57,740 bases of DNA, from assembly GCA_036395835.1 (NCBI GenBank), contig DASWCW010000136.1:1-57740 (forward strand). The letters are read 5' to 3'. Each line of letters opens with the position of its first letter. Position 1 is the stretch's first letter. The stretch comes from AP-16 sp036395835 (GTDB taxonomy: Bacteria > Pseudomonadota > Alphaproteobacteria > Rhizobiales > Xanthobacteraceae). The notes under the pieces are model-generated. The model did no database searches. It was not told where the DNA came from and was given only the letters and a program-made list of their open reading frames with translations. This document shows positions 1 through 8,319 of this stretch, piece after piece. The position numbers and the translations under genes were made by a program.

Positions 1-53
1 TCAGCAAACGGGATTTCATGGGCACATTCAAGCATCGGGCGGGTCTAGGCATT

Positions 54-1004
54 TCATGCGGCGTCACGGCCGGGCTCCCGGCGCAGCAGCCCGGAATCGA
101 CCAAGGCCTGGCGAATGCGGGCGATCTCGGCATCCCCGAGCCCGGTCAGCGGCGGCCGCACCACGGCGCGCTTCTGGCGGCCGAGCAGCACCAGCGCCTC
201 CTTCATGCGGTTGTGCATGTCGGCCCACGGCTCGGCATAGAACACCCGAGCGAGCGGGTAGATGCGATCGTTGATGCGCCGCGCTTCCGCAAGATCGTTG
301 CTGCGAACGGCGCGGAACAGCGCCGACTGCAGATCGGGGATCACGCTGCCGCTCCCGGAGAGCAGGCCATTGCAGCCGAGCACCAGCGAGCTCAACAGCC
401 AGGCGCTGTGCGTGGAAAGCACGTTGACCGGGCGCGCCAGGCTTTGCAGCGTGCGCACGTGCCATTCGTGCTGCTGCAGGTTCCCGCACCAATCCTTGAT
501 GGCGCGGATGTTCGGGATCTCCTCACACATCCGCAGCAGCGTGTCCGGCGGATAGCCCTGTCCGGTCGCGATCGGATATTGGAAGACGATGATCGGCAGA
601 TCGCTTGCTTCCGCGATGCGCGAAAAATGCGCGAGCGCCATCTGCGGCGATTGGCCGAGCGTGAACGGCGCGGGCGGGAATACCAGGAGCGCCGAGGCCC
701 CGCCGGCGCTCGCCATGCGGGCGATCCGAGCGGCTTCGAGGCTGCCGTCCGCCCACACGCCGTTGACGAGCGGCAGCCGGGCGCCGATCTCGTCCCGTGC
801 GATATCGAGCACCTTGCGCTGCTCCTCGAACGCGCACGAGGCGACTTCGGTCGAATGCGCGTTGATGGTGACGGCCGAGAGGCCTTCGGTCGCCGCGACG
901 TCGCGCAGATGCTTGCGGAACGCTACCTGATCGATCGAGAGATCCGAGTCGAACGGCAACAGCACTGCCGGAATCACGCCGTGAGGAACGTAGGGATGGG
1001 GCAT
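54..1004 (-). CDS. Dihydrodipicolinate synthase (DapA) family aldolase/lyase
   Basis: This is a 316-residue class I aldolase-type (beta/alpha)8 protein of the DapA/N-acetylneuraminate lyase family, which works through a Schiff base on a lysine. The likely Schiff-base lysine is K170 in the segment AIKDW, and the supporting tyrosine is Y143 in FQYP. An SD-like AAGGTGAG lies just before the ATG. The gene lies 47 bp downstream of the radical SAM gene on the same strand, so the two may be cotranscribed. Many DapA paralogues act on other 2-oxo acids in catabolic clusters. The surrounding catabolic genes make that more likely than lysine biosynthesis, but the substrate cannot be read from the sequence. 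Confidence 0.85.
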   Translation of the reverse strand: MPHPYVPHGVIPAVLLPFDSDLSIDQVAFRKHLRDVAATEGLSAVTINAHSTEVASCAFEEQRKVLDIARDEIGARLPLVNGVWADGSLEAARIARMASAGGASALLVFPPAPFTLGQSPQMALAHFSRIAEASDLPIIVFQYPIATGQGYPPDTLLRMCEEIPNIRAIKDWCGNLQQHEWHVRTLQSLARPVNVLSTHSAWLLSSLVLGCNGLLSGSGSVIPDLQSALFRAVRSNDLAEARRINDRIYPLARVFYAEPWADMHNRMKEALVLLGRQKRAVVRPPLTGLGDAEIARIRQALVDSGLLRREPGRDAA

Positions 1005-1051
1005 GGCTCACCTTTTTCGCGTCGCCGAAGCCGGCTCGGCATCTTATCAGC

Positions 1052-2158
1052 TCAAGAGGGCATTCGCACCTGGGTCGCGGCGACCCTGACGGCTTGCCGC
1101 CGGCGACCCCAATTCCCGGGCGTGGCTTGGAATACGCCGGGGCATGCAGCGCCGCAATGCGCGCAACGGCCGTCGGCATCGAGATTCCAGGCAGTCAGGT
1201 CGTACCAGTCCCGGCCGATCAGCAGCTCGTTGCAGCGATGGCAATACGTGCTTTGGCCGTCGGGATCGTGAATGTTGCCGGTGAACACATAGCGCAGCCC
1301 GTGCTCCAATCCGATGCGCCGCGCCAGACGCAGTGTCGCGGGCGGCGTCGGCGGCTTGTCCAGCATCTTCCAATCCGGATGGAACGCGGTGAAATGCAGC
1401 GGCACGTCCGGGCCCAAATGCTCCATCACCCAGCGGCTGAGCGCTTCGATTTCCACCGGCGAATCGTTCTCGCCTGGGATCAGCAGCGTGGTGATCTCGA
1501 ACCACACATCGGTTTCGTGTTTGAGATATTCCAAGGTGTCGAGCGCGGGGCCGAGCCGTGCCGAGCACAGGTTCTTGTAGAAGCTCTCGGTGAAGCCCTT
1601 GAGGTCGATGTTCGCGGCATCCATGTGGCGGAAGAACTCGATCCGCGGCTCCGGGCAGATGTAGCCGGCGCTCACCGCGACCGTCTTGATCCCGCGCTCG
1701 CGGCAGGCTTGCGCGACGTCGATCGCATATTCGAGAAAGATCACCGGATCGTTGTAGGTGAAGGCGACCGAGCGTGAGCCGCTCGCGACCGCGGCCTGCG
1801 CGATGGCCTCGGGAGAAGCCTGGTTCTGCAATCGGTCGAAGTCGCGCGCTTTGGAAATGTCCCAGTTCTGGCAGAACTTGCAGGTGAGATTGCAGCCCGC
1901 CGTGCCGAACGAGAGCACCGGGGTGCCGGGCAGGAAATGGTTGAGCGGCTTCTTCTCGATCGGATCGATGCAGAAACCGGACGAGCGTCCGTAGGTCGTG
2001 AGCACGATGGCATCCTCGTGCCGCGCCCGCACGTAGCATAGCCCGCGCTGGCCCTCATTGAGCCGGCAATAGCGCGGGCAGAGATCGCACTGGATGCGGC
2101 CGTCCTCGAGCTTGTGCCAATAACGGCCCGGGGCGCCGGCAAAGAATTGATCCATCAT
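1052..2158 (-). CDS. amrS: AmmeMemoRadiSam system radical SAM enzyme (AmrS-like)
   Basis: This is a 368-residue radical SAM protein. The 4Fe-4S ligands are C89, C93 and C96 in CNLTCKFC. Extra cysteine pairs lie near the N-terminus (CDLCPRYC) and near the C-terminus (CHRC, CAHC), as usual for this group. The family is named for its co-occurrence with MEMO1-like and AMMECR1-like proteins, and its biochemical role is not settled. I chose the ATG at 2158. The frame stays open to an ATG at 2236, but the added residues look non-coding and would fill the gap to the divergent Memo gene. The direct divergent neighbour is a MEMO1 homologue, which supports the call. Confidence 0.9.
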   Translation of the reverse strand: MMDQFFAGAPGRYWHKLEDGRIQCDLCPRYCRLNEGQRGLCYVRARHEDAIVLTTYGRSSGFCIDPIEKKPLNHFLPGTPVLSFGTAGCNLTCKFCQNWDISKARDFDRLQNQASPEAIAQAAVASGSRSVAFTYNDPVIFLEYAIDVAQACRERGIKTVAVSAGYICPEPRIEFFRHMDAANIDLKGFTESFYKNLCSARLGPALDTLEYLKHETDVWFEITTLLIPGENDSPVEIEALSRWVMEHLGPDVPLHFTAFHPDWKMLDKPPTPPATLRLARRIGLEHGLRYVFTGNIHDPDGQSTYCHRCNELLIGRDWYDLTAWNLDADGRCAHCGAACPGVFQATPGNWGRRRQAVRVAATQVRMPS

Positions 2159-2182
2159 GGGACCGACTTGGCTCCGACCTGG

Positions 2183-2188
2183 ATTATA
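2183..2188 (-). promoter_or_regulatory. Possible -10 element (TATAAT) upstream of amrS
   Basis: The minus strand reads TATAAT here, 25 bp before the amrS start codon in the 77-bp divergent gap. No convincing -35 hexamer is visible at 16-18 bp. This is a weak call based on one exact hexamer in an otherwise GC-rich gap. Confidence 0.25.
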
Positions 2189-2235
2189 CTGGATTTGTGC
2201 CTGGATATATCTGGGTGTCGCGCGGCGGCCAAGCA

Positions 2236-3045
2236 ATGCGAACGGCGTCGGAAATGCCCTCCGTGCGGCCCGCGGCCGTCGCGGGCGCGTTCTATCCGAG
2301 GGATCCGGGGCGGCTTCGGGCCGAGGTCGCGGCGCTCCTGGCCGGCGTGCCCGGACATCCCGGCGTCCCCAAGGCGCTGATCGCGCCGCACGCCGGATAC
2401 GTCTATTCCGGCCGGGTGGCGGCGAGCGCGTTCGCCGCGCTCCAAACCCAAGCGGAGAACGTCGAACGCGTGGTGCTGATCGGGCCGGCCCATTACGTGC
2501 GGCTACGCGGCGTTGCCGTGCCGACGGCCGGCGCGTTCGAGACCCCGCTCGGTCGCGTCCCCGTGGACCAGGAGGCGCTGGCGGCCCTGGCCGATCTGCC
2601 GTTCGTGAGCGAAGCCGATGCCCCGCACGCGCCGGAGCATGCGCTCGAGGTCGAGCTGCCGTTCCTGCAGCTGGTGCTTTCGTCTTTCACGCTGGTGCCG
2701 CTCGTGGTCGGCGATGCCACGCCGAGAGAGGTCGCCGACGTTCTCGCCCGGCTCTGGGGCGGCCCGGAGACGCTGCTCGTCGTCAGCTCGGACCTGTCGC
2801 ATTATCACGGATACGGCGAGGCGCGGCGGCTCGATGCGGAAACCGCCGCGGCCATCGAGCACGGGGACTGGGCGGCGTTGAGCCCGGCGCGTGCCTGCGG
2901 GTTCCTGCCGGTCGCCGGCCTGCTCGTGGAGACCGGCAAGCGCGGGCTCAGCGCGCGCCGGCTGGCGTTGTGCAACTCCGGAGATACTGCGGGGGAGCGC
3001 GACCGCGTCGTCGGCTACGGCGCGTGGGCCTTTCAAGCGACATGA
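2236..3045 (+). CDS. amrB: AmmeMemoRadiSam system protein B (MEMO1 family)
   Basis: This is a 269-residue protein covering the whole MEMO1 fold, which is related to non-haem iron dioxygenases. Family motifs include PHAGYVYSG, IGPAHY and SDLSHYHGY, with an ACGFLP cysteine and a closing CNSGDTAG segment. These supply the conserved His and Cys residues known in human MEMO1. The frame opens at 2197, but the ATG at 2236 (MRTASEMP) places the family start MPSVRPAAVAGAFYP near the N-terminus. It diverges from amrS, the usual partner. The third member, an AMMECR1-like protein, is not in the window. The stop codon lies inside a 17-bp tandem duplication. Confidence 0.88.
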   Translation: MRTASEMPSVRPAAVAGAFYPRDPGRLRAEVAALLAGVPGHPGVPKALIAPHAGYVYSGRVAASAFAALQTQAENVERVVLIGPAHYVRLRGVAVPTAGAFETPLGRVPVDQEALAALADLPFVSEADAPHAPEHALEVELPFLQLVLSSFTLVPLVVGDATPREVADVLARLWGGPETLLVVSSDLSHYHGYGEARRLDAETAAAIEHGDWAALSPARACGFLPVAGLLVETGKRGLSARRLALCNSGDTAGERDRVVGYGAWAFQAT

Positions 3046-3070
3046 GGAATGAAGCGACATGAGGAATGAA
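3037..3070 (+). repeat. 17-bp perfect tandem duplication across the memo stop codon
   Basis: The unit GCGACATGAGGAATGAA occurs twice head to tail, at 3037-3053 and 3054-3070. The Memo TGA stop lies in the first copy. This looks like a recent slippage duplication. It does not change the protein because the first copy already ends the frame. Confidence 0.85.
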
Positions 3071-3284
3071 ATGGCCGAGGGAGAAATTTCGATCAGCACG
3101 ATTGAACCGCGATCACGATCAATCTTTGATTGAAGGAACGCCGCGCGTTTGCGACTTGACGCTCGGCGCAAACCCGTCAAGCTGGTGCTATGACACCGCT
3201 GTCGAACCGGCTTTGGCGCGTCACCGCGCGCGCCGCGTGGCTGATGGCAAGCCGCGGCAGCGGTGAAGAAACCAGGAGGAAGAG

Positions 3285-4508
3285 ATGGGATTGAACGACG
3301 GTTGCAAGGCGGCCGTGTTCGCCCTTGCGCTCATGGGCCTGGCCGCAGCTCCGGCTGCCGCCCAGAAGAAATACGATCCCGGCGCGAGCGATGCCGAGAT
3401 CAAGATCGGCAACACCATGCCGTACAGCGGGCCGGCCTCGGCCTACGGCGTGATCGGCAAGACGGAGGCGACGTATTTCAACAAGGTCAACGCCGAAGGC
3501 GGGATCAACGGGCGCAAGGTCAACTTCATTTCTTACGACGATGCCTATAGTCCGCCGAAGACGGTCGAGCAGGTGCGCAAGCTCATCGAGAGCGACGAAG
3601 TGCTGCTGGTCTTCAATCCGCTCGGCACGCCATCCAACACCGCGATTCAGAAATACCTGAACGCCAAGAAGGTGCCGCAGTTGTTCGTCGCGACCGGCGC
3701 CACCAAATGGAACGATCCGCAGCATTTTCCGTGGACCATCGGATTCCAGCCGAGCTATCAGAGCGAGTCCCGCGTCTACGCCAAATATCTGCTCGACAAT
3801 CGTCCGAACGGCAAGATTGCCATCCTGTTTCAGAACGACGACTACGGCAAAGACTATGTCAAGGGCCTCAAAGACGGTCTCGCGGGAAAGATGCAGATCG
3901 TTGCCGAGCTGCCGTACGAGGCCTCTGATCCCACCATCGATTCTCAGATGATTAGCCTGAAGGCGTCCGGAGCCGATGTCTTCTTCAACGTGACGACGCC
4001 GAAATTCGCCGCCCAGGCCATCAAGAAGTCCGCGGAGATCGGCTGGAAGCCGCTGCACTTGCTCAACAACGTATCGGCATCGATCGGCGGCGTCCTCAAA
4101 CCGGCCGGTCTCGAGAATGCCAAGGATGCGCTCAGCGCGAGCTACTTGAAGGAGCCGACCGATCCGACCTGGAAGGACGATCCCGGCTTCAAGGAATGGG
4201 TCGCCTTCATGGAGAAATATTACCCGGACGGCGACCGCACCAACGGCTTCACCGTTTACGGCCAACTGGTCGCCCAGACCCTCGTTCAGGTGCTCAAGCA
4301 GTGCGGCGACGACCTCACCCGCGAAAACGTCATGAAGCAGGCGGCCAACCTGAGCGGCTTCCAGCTCGACATGCTGCTGCCGGGAATCGCGGTCGACACC
4401 AGCCCGGGCGATTTTGCTCCGATCGAGCAGATGCAGATGGGCCGCTTCACCGGCGACACTTGGCAGCTGTTCGGCCCGGTGATCAGCGGCAAAGTCGGAG
4501 GCACCTGA
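3285..4508 (+). CDS. Liv-type ABC transporter periplasmic substrate-binding protein (SBP1)
   Basis: This is a 407-residue type I periplasmic binding protein of the branched-chain amino acid/amide (LivJ, Peripla_BP_6) family. A Sec signal peptide spans about residues 1-26, with a hydrophobic core and AAPAAAQ before the probable cleavage site. The mature domain opens with IKIGNTMPYSGPAS, typical of the family. A strong AGGAGG lies at 3274-3279, six bases before the ATG. It is alone on the plus strand and converges on the LivF gene of importer 1. It may therefore be an alternative receptor for that importer or an orphan. The ligand is unknown. Confidence 0.88.
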   Translation: MGLNDGCKAAVFALALMGLAAAPAAAQKKYDPGASDAEIKIGNTMPYSGPASAYGVIGKTEATYFNKVNAEGGINGRKVNFISYDDAYSPPKTVEQVRKLIESDEVLLVFNPLGTPSNTAIQKYLNAKKVPQLFVATGATKWNDPQHFPWTIGFQPSYQSESRVYAKYLLDNRPNGKIAILFQNDDYGKDYVKGLKDGLAGKMQIVAELPYEASDPTIDSQMISLKASGADVFFNVTTPKFAAQAIKKSAEIGWKPLHLLNNVSASIGGVLKPAGLENAKDALSASYLKEPTDPTWKDDPGFKEWVAFMEKYYPDGDRTNGFTVYGQLVAQTLVQVLKQCGDDLTRENVMKQAANLSGFQLDMLLPGIAVDTSPGDFAPIEQMQMGRFTGDTWQLFGPVISGKVGGT

Positions 4509-4514
4509 GGTCCG

Positions 4515-4581
4515 CGTCATTCCGTGGCGCGCGCGATAGCGCGCGAACTCGGATTTTACAGTGCTCGGGCCCGGGATGACG
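4515..4581. repeat. Palindromic intergenic element (GTCATTCC...GGGATGAC type)
   Basis: Outer arms CGTCATTCC (4515-4523) and GGGATGACG (4573-4581) pair with one wobble. An inner GCGCGC-GATA-GCGCGC hairpin and a GC-rich second arm lie between them. The element fills the gap between two converging genes and shares its outer arms with the longer element at 9183-9327. It looks like a dispersed REP-like unit and could also act as a bidirectional terminator. Confidence 0.6.
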
Positions 4582-4590
4582 ACCCGAGCC

Positions 4591-5286
4591 TCAGCGTACG
4601 CCCAGATGTTTCCGCAACAGCTCCGGTTGCGCGCTGTCCTTGACGCTCTCGTGGACGATGCGTCCGGTTTCCAGAATGTAGATGCGGTCGGCGACGGCAA
4701 GCGCGCTGTAGAGGTTCTGCTCGACCAGCAGGATCGACAAATTTTCGTGCTTGAGCTCCAGCAGGATGTCCTCGAGCTGCCGGATCACGACCGGCGCGAG
4801 ACCTTCGGAGGGCTCGTCCATCAGGATCAGCTCGGGGTCGATCATCAGCGCGCGCCCGATTGCCAGCATCTGGCGCTCGCCGCCGGAAAGCTGGCTGCCG
4901 CGATGGGCCTTGCGCTCGGCCAGGCGGGGAAACAGCTGGAAAATACGCTCTTGGGTCCAGCCGTTGCGGTGTTTGCCCTTGAAGCTCGTCAGATGCTCGG
5001 TGACCGTGAGCGAAGCGAACAGGCGCCGGCCCTGCGGGACCAGCGCGATGCGTCTTGCGGCGATCTCGTGGGGCGGGCGTCCCAGCAGATCCTCGCCGCG
5101 CCAGGAAATCCTGCCGCCGCGGACCGCCGGGGGCCTCAGCCCCATGATCGACCGGATCAGCGTGGTCTTGCCCATGCCGTTGCGCCCGAGCAGGGCCACG
5201 ACCTCGCCGGGACCGACGTTGAGCGAGGCGCCCTGCACGATATGCGCATCGCCGTAGAAGCTCTGGAGCCCGGTGATCTCAAGCAT
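4591..5286 (-). CDS. livF: Liv-type ABC importer ATP-binding protein LivF (importer 1)
   Basis: This 231-residue ABC ATPase has Walker A GRNGMGKTT, signature LSGGERQ, and Walker B LILMDEPSEG followed by a switch histidine region. The SEGLAP sequence after Walker B is typical of LivF. I chose the ATG at 5286 (MLEITGLQ), the usual LivF start; the longer open frame upstream is inside livG. It overlaps livG by 8 bp, indicating translational coupling. It would pair with LivG to power the LivHM channel at the inner membrane. It is the last gene of the importer 1 run. Confidence 0.92.
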   Translation of the reverse strand: MLEITGLQSFYGDAHIVQGASLNVGPGEVVALLGRNGMGKTTLIRSIMGLRPPAVRGGRISWRGEDLLGRPPHEIAARRIALVPQGRRLFASLTVTEHLTSFKGKHRNGWTQERIFQLFPRLAERKAHRGSQLSGGERQMLAIGRALMIDPELILMDEPSEGLAPVVIRQLEDILLELKHENLSILLVEQNLYSALAVADRIYILETGRIVHESVKDSAQPELLRKHLGVR

Positions 5287-6034
5287 GGCGGGGACGACCC
5301 AGATAGACCTCCTGCACGGCCTCGTTGCGGCGGATGGCATCGGGGGATTGCTCGACCAGCACCCGGCCTTCATGCATGCAGGTGACGAAATCGACCAGTC
5401 CCAGCGCCAGATCCATGTCGTGCTCGATCAGGACCAAGGTGAGCGTGCGCGGCAGCGAGCGGATGATCTCGGCAACGAGCGAGCGTTCCGCGGGCGAGAG
5501 GCCGGCCGCCGGCTCGTCGAGCAGCAAGAGGCGCGGCGCGTGCGCCAGGGCCAATGCCAGCTCGAGCTGGCGCTGCTCGCCGTAGGACAGTTCCTTGACG
5601 ATGACGTTGCGACGATCGGCGAGCCTGCAGATTTCCAGGGCGTGCGCGACGCGCGGGGCTTCATCGCCATCGAGCTGCGAACGGCCGAAGAACGAGAACT
5701 TTCGCGGGCTCAATCCCCGCACCGCCATGGCGAGGTTTTCCTCGACGCTGAGCGTCGGAAACAGGTTGGTGATCTGGAACGTGCGCGCGATGCCGCGGCG
5801 TGCCCGTCGATGCGGCGGATCGCGGGTGATGTCGGCGCCCTCGAAGGCGATGCGGCCGGCATGCGGCGGCAGAATTCCGGAGATCGCGTGGAACAGCGTG
5901 GTCTTGCCGGCGCCGTTCGGGCCGATGACGGCGCGCCGCTCGCCGGGCCCGACCGAAAGATCGACGCCGTCGACGGCGCGCAGCGCCCCGAATGCGACGA
6001 CGACCTTGGAAATACTGAGCACCGGATCGGGCAC
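5279..6034 (-). CDS. livG: Liv-type ABC importer ATP-binding protein LivG (importer 1)
   Basis: This 251-residue ABC ATPase has Walker A GPNGAGKTT, the LivG-typical ARTFQITNLFP segment in the Q-loop region, and signature LSYGEQRQ. Walker B is LLLLDEPAAG, and the switch histidine lies in LIEHDMD. The L-S-Y-G-E-Q form of the signature is usual for LivG. It sits 43 bp downstream of the binding-protein gene SBP2 and overlaps livF by 8 bp. With LivF it forms the cytoplasmic ATPase heterodimer of importer 1. Confidence 0.92.
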   Translation of the reverse strand: MPDPVLSISKVVVAFGALRAVDGVDLSVGPGERRAVIGPNGAGKTTLFHAISGILPPHAGRIAFEGADITRDPPHRRARRGIARTFQITNLFPTLSVEENLAMAVRGLSPRKFSFFGRSQLDGDEAPRVAHALEICRLADRRNVIVKELSYGEQRQLELALALAHAPRLLLLDEPAAGLSPAERSLVAEIIRSLPRTLTLVLIEHDMDLALGLVDFVTCMHEGRVLVEQSPDAIRRNEAVQEVYLGRPRHA

Positions 6035-6077
6035 GATAGACGAGGCCTTGGTTCGCTCGGGGGCGAAAAGCCGGCGC

Positions 6078-7337
6078 TCAGCTCTTCTTCATTCCCTGGA
6101 AGTCGCGGGAGTAGGGCGGCTGCTTCATGTAGGTCTCCGGATCGTATTTCCAGAATTGCGAGACGTTCGGATAGCTCGTGATCGGAACGTTCCAGAACTT
6201 TCCGTCCGGACGCTTCACCACCTTGCGGACGTAAATGTCGTAGATCGGATTGCCGTACGCATCGAGCTTGACCGTCTTGCCGAGCGGAGAATCGCTGAGC
6301 TCGGTCGTCAGCACCGCATCGATCAGCGCGTTGCGGTCCTCGACCTTGCCGGAGATCTTCTCGATCGCTTTCGACAGCCACATCACCCCGGAATACATCG
6401 AGAAACCGTAGAGCGAGGGGATTTTGCCGTATTTCTCCGTATGCTCCTTGACGAATTGCTGGGTCACCGGATGGTCGGCGCCTTCGGCGAAATGCGCGGC
6501 CGAGACGATGCCTTCGCATTCGGGCCCCAGCGTGCGGATGACCGATTGGTCGGTGGCGTTCATCGCGCCGAGCAGCTGGATTTTCTCCTTCAATCCGAAG
6601 CTGGCGTATTGCTGGATGAACCGCGTCGCGTCGGCGCCGGTCTCCATGGCGAACACGGCGTCGACCTCGAAATTGGCGATCTGGCCGAGATAGGGACTGA
6701 AGTCCGCTGTGTTGAGCGGATGCCAGAATTGCTGGACGATTTTCCCGCCGGCCTCGGTGAAGACCTGGGCAAAGCCGCCGCATTGTTCGTGGCCGAAGGT
6801 ATAATCCTGCGAAATCGTCGCGACCTTGCGATGGTTCTGCTGAAAAGCCCAGTCGCCGAACGGGTGCGTCGTCTGGCTCGCCGAATAGCCCGACACCCGG
6901 ATCACGTTCTTGACGCGCGACCGCTGGGTGAGGTCGTCGGCGGCGATGATCGGAATGAAATAAGGCGTGCCGTTGCCTTTGACGTAGTTCGCGACCGCAA
7001 GCCCGGTATTGGCCAAGAGGTCGCCGACGAGAAAGTGCACGTTCTGCTGTTCGACCAGCCGGCGGGCCTTCTGCAGCGCAGTGTCGGGATTGGAGCCGTC
7101 GTCTTCGACCAGAAGTTCGACCGGCCGCCCTGCGATGCGCCGCTGGATGTGATCGAACCAGAGATTGACGCCGTCGACCATCTCACGACCGCCCGAGGCG
7201 ACGACGCCGGTGAGCGGCGCGAGCACGCCGATGCGAATGGCGGAATCCTGTGCCTGGGCGCTACGCCACGGACGAATGCCGGCGCCTGCCGCCGCGAGCG
7301 TCAGTCCGGCGGTCTCGAGGAATTTTCTGCGATCCAT
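6078..7337 (-). CDS. Liv-type ABC transporter substrate-binding protein with Tat-like signal (SBP2)
   Basis: This is a 419-residue type I periplasmic binding protein. The N-terminus MDRRKFLETAG has a twin arginine followed by a hydrophobic stretch and a likely cleavage after about residue 30 (SAQAQD), so Tat export is likely. The mature part opens with IRIGVLAPLTG, a family hallmark. It lies inside the importer 1 run between livM (16 bp upstream) and livG, so it is the dedicated receptor of that importer. It is clearly related to SBP3 at 19244-20485: both end with PYPNVSQFW-like and Y-RD-type segments (here SYPNVSQFWKYDPE). Confidence 0.9.
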   Translation of the reverse strand: MDRRKFLETAGLTLAAAGAGIRPWRSAQAQDSAIRIGVLAPLTGVVASGGREMVDGVNLWFDHIQRRIAGRPVELLVEDDGSNPDTALQKARRLVEQQNVHFLVGDLLANTGLAVANYVKGNGTPYFIPIIAADDLTQRSRVKNVIRVSGYSASQTTHPFGDWAFQQNHRKVATISQDYTFGHEQCGGFAQVFTEAGGKIVQQFWHPLNTADFSPYLGQIANFEVDAVFAMETGADATRFIQQYASFGLKEKIQLLGAMNATDQSVIRTLGPECEGIVSAAHFAEGADHPVTQQFVKEHTEKYGKIPSLYGFSMYSGVMWLSKAIEKISGKVEDRNALIDAVLTTELSDSPLGKTVKLDAYGNPIYDIYVRKVVKRPDGKFWNVPITSYPNVSQFWKYDPETYMKQPPYSRDFQGMKKS

Positions 7338-7353
7338 GATTTTCTCCCTTGGC

Positions 7354-8319
7354 TCATTTCGATCGTTTGCGCTGCAAGGCCTGGAGCTTGCCGAGGATGC
7401 CTTCCGGCGCGAAGATCATGATCACGATGAAGGCTACGCCCAGGATGGTCGGCCAGCGCTCGGTATAGAGGCTGACGATGTTCTCCAGGTAGATCACGGC
7501 GGCGGCGCCGATGAAAGCCCCGAACAAGGTGCCGACTCCACCGACGATGGCCATGAGCAGGCCTTCGACGGATTGCGACAGCGACACCGTCGTCGGGCTG
7601 ACGAAATTGTTGAAGAAGGCATAGAGCGCGCCGGCGACGCCGGCGAAGAAACCCGAGACCGTGAAGCCGACGAACAGATGCAGGGAAACGTCGTAGCCTA
7701 GGCTGCGCATGCGCTGCTCGCTGTCGCGGATGCCGCGCAGCGTCAGCCCGAACGGGGAGGCGACGAAGCGGTACATCGCAAACGCGAGCATCGCCGCGAA
7801 GGCGAGCACGATCCAGAAGAAGGTCGCATGGCTCGCGAGGATTGCCGGCCGGACGTCGCCGCGCAACCCGTTCTCGCCGCCCGTGACCGCGGTCCAGCGC
7901 AGGCAGATGCCCCACACGATCATGCCCAGCGCCAGGGTGAGCAGCAGGAAATAGACGCCGGAGGTTCGGATCGCGAGCACGGCAAAGATCGCGGCGACGG
8001 CGGTCGCGGCGAGGATGCCGAGCAGGAATGCGAGATACGGGGAAATTCCTGCATGGACATCGGCGTAGATGACGACGTAGGTTGCGACCCCGAAAATCGC
8101 GCCGTGCCCGAGCGACACCCGGCCGGCGAACCCCGCCAGAATATCGATCGACATCGCCAGCACTGCGTAAATAAGGATCTGAATCGCGAGGCTCAATTGA
8201 TAATTCGACAGCGCCAGCGGCAGCAGTGCCGCAGCCGCAACCGCGATGCCGGCGAGGATGGGCGCGCGAAGCCGCCGAAATCGGTCGGCGGGAAGCAGCG
8301 CTGTCTCGTCCGTCGTCAT
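7354..8319 (-). CDS. livM: Liv-type ABC importer permease LivM (importer 1)
   Basis: This is a 321-residue permease with about nine hydrophobic segments. It has LivM family features: DILAGFAGRVSLGHGAIFG near the N-terminus, an EAA-like GIRDSEQRMRSLGYD loop, and a C-terminal FAPEGILG. I chose the ATG at 8319 (MTTDETALL), which overlaps the livH stop as ATGA. The frame stays open further upstream only as an antisense-style extension into livH. It forms the membrane channel with LivH. Confidence 0.92.
   Translation of the reverse strand: MTTDETALLPADRFRRLRAPILAGIAVAAAALLPLALSNYQLSLAIQILIYAVLAMSIDILAGFAGRVSLGHGAIFGVATYVVIYADVHAGISPYLAFLLGILAATAVAAIFAVLAIRTSGVYFLLLTLALGMIVWGICLRWTAVTGGENGLRGDVRPAILASHATFFWIVLAFAAMLAFAMYRFVASPFGLTLRGIRDSEQRMRSLGYDVSLHLFVGFTVSGFFAGVAGALYAFFNNFVSPTTVSLSQSVEGLLMAIVGGVGTLFGAFIGAAAVIYLENIVSLYTERWPTILGVAFIVIMIFAPEGILGKLQALQRKRSK

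Noticed and set aside
1..53. Possible start of a further minus-strand gene (ATG at 19)
   Set aside because: Only six codons are in the window, so nothing can be supported.
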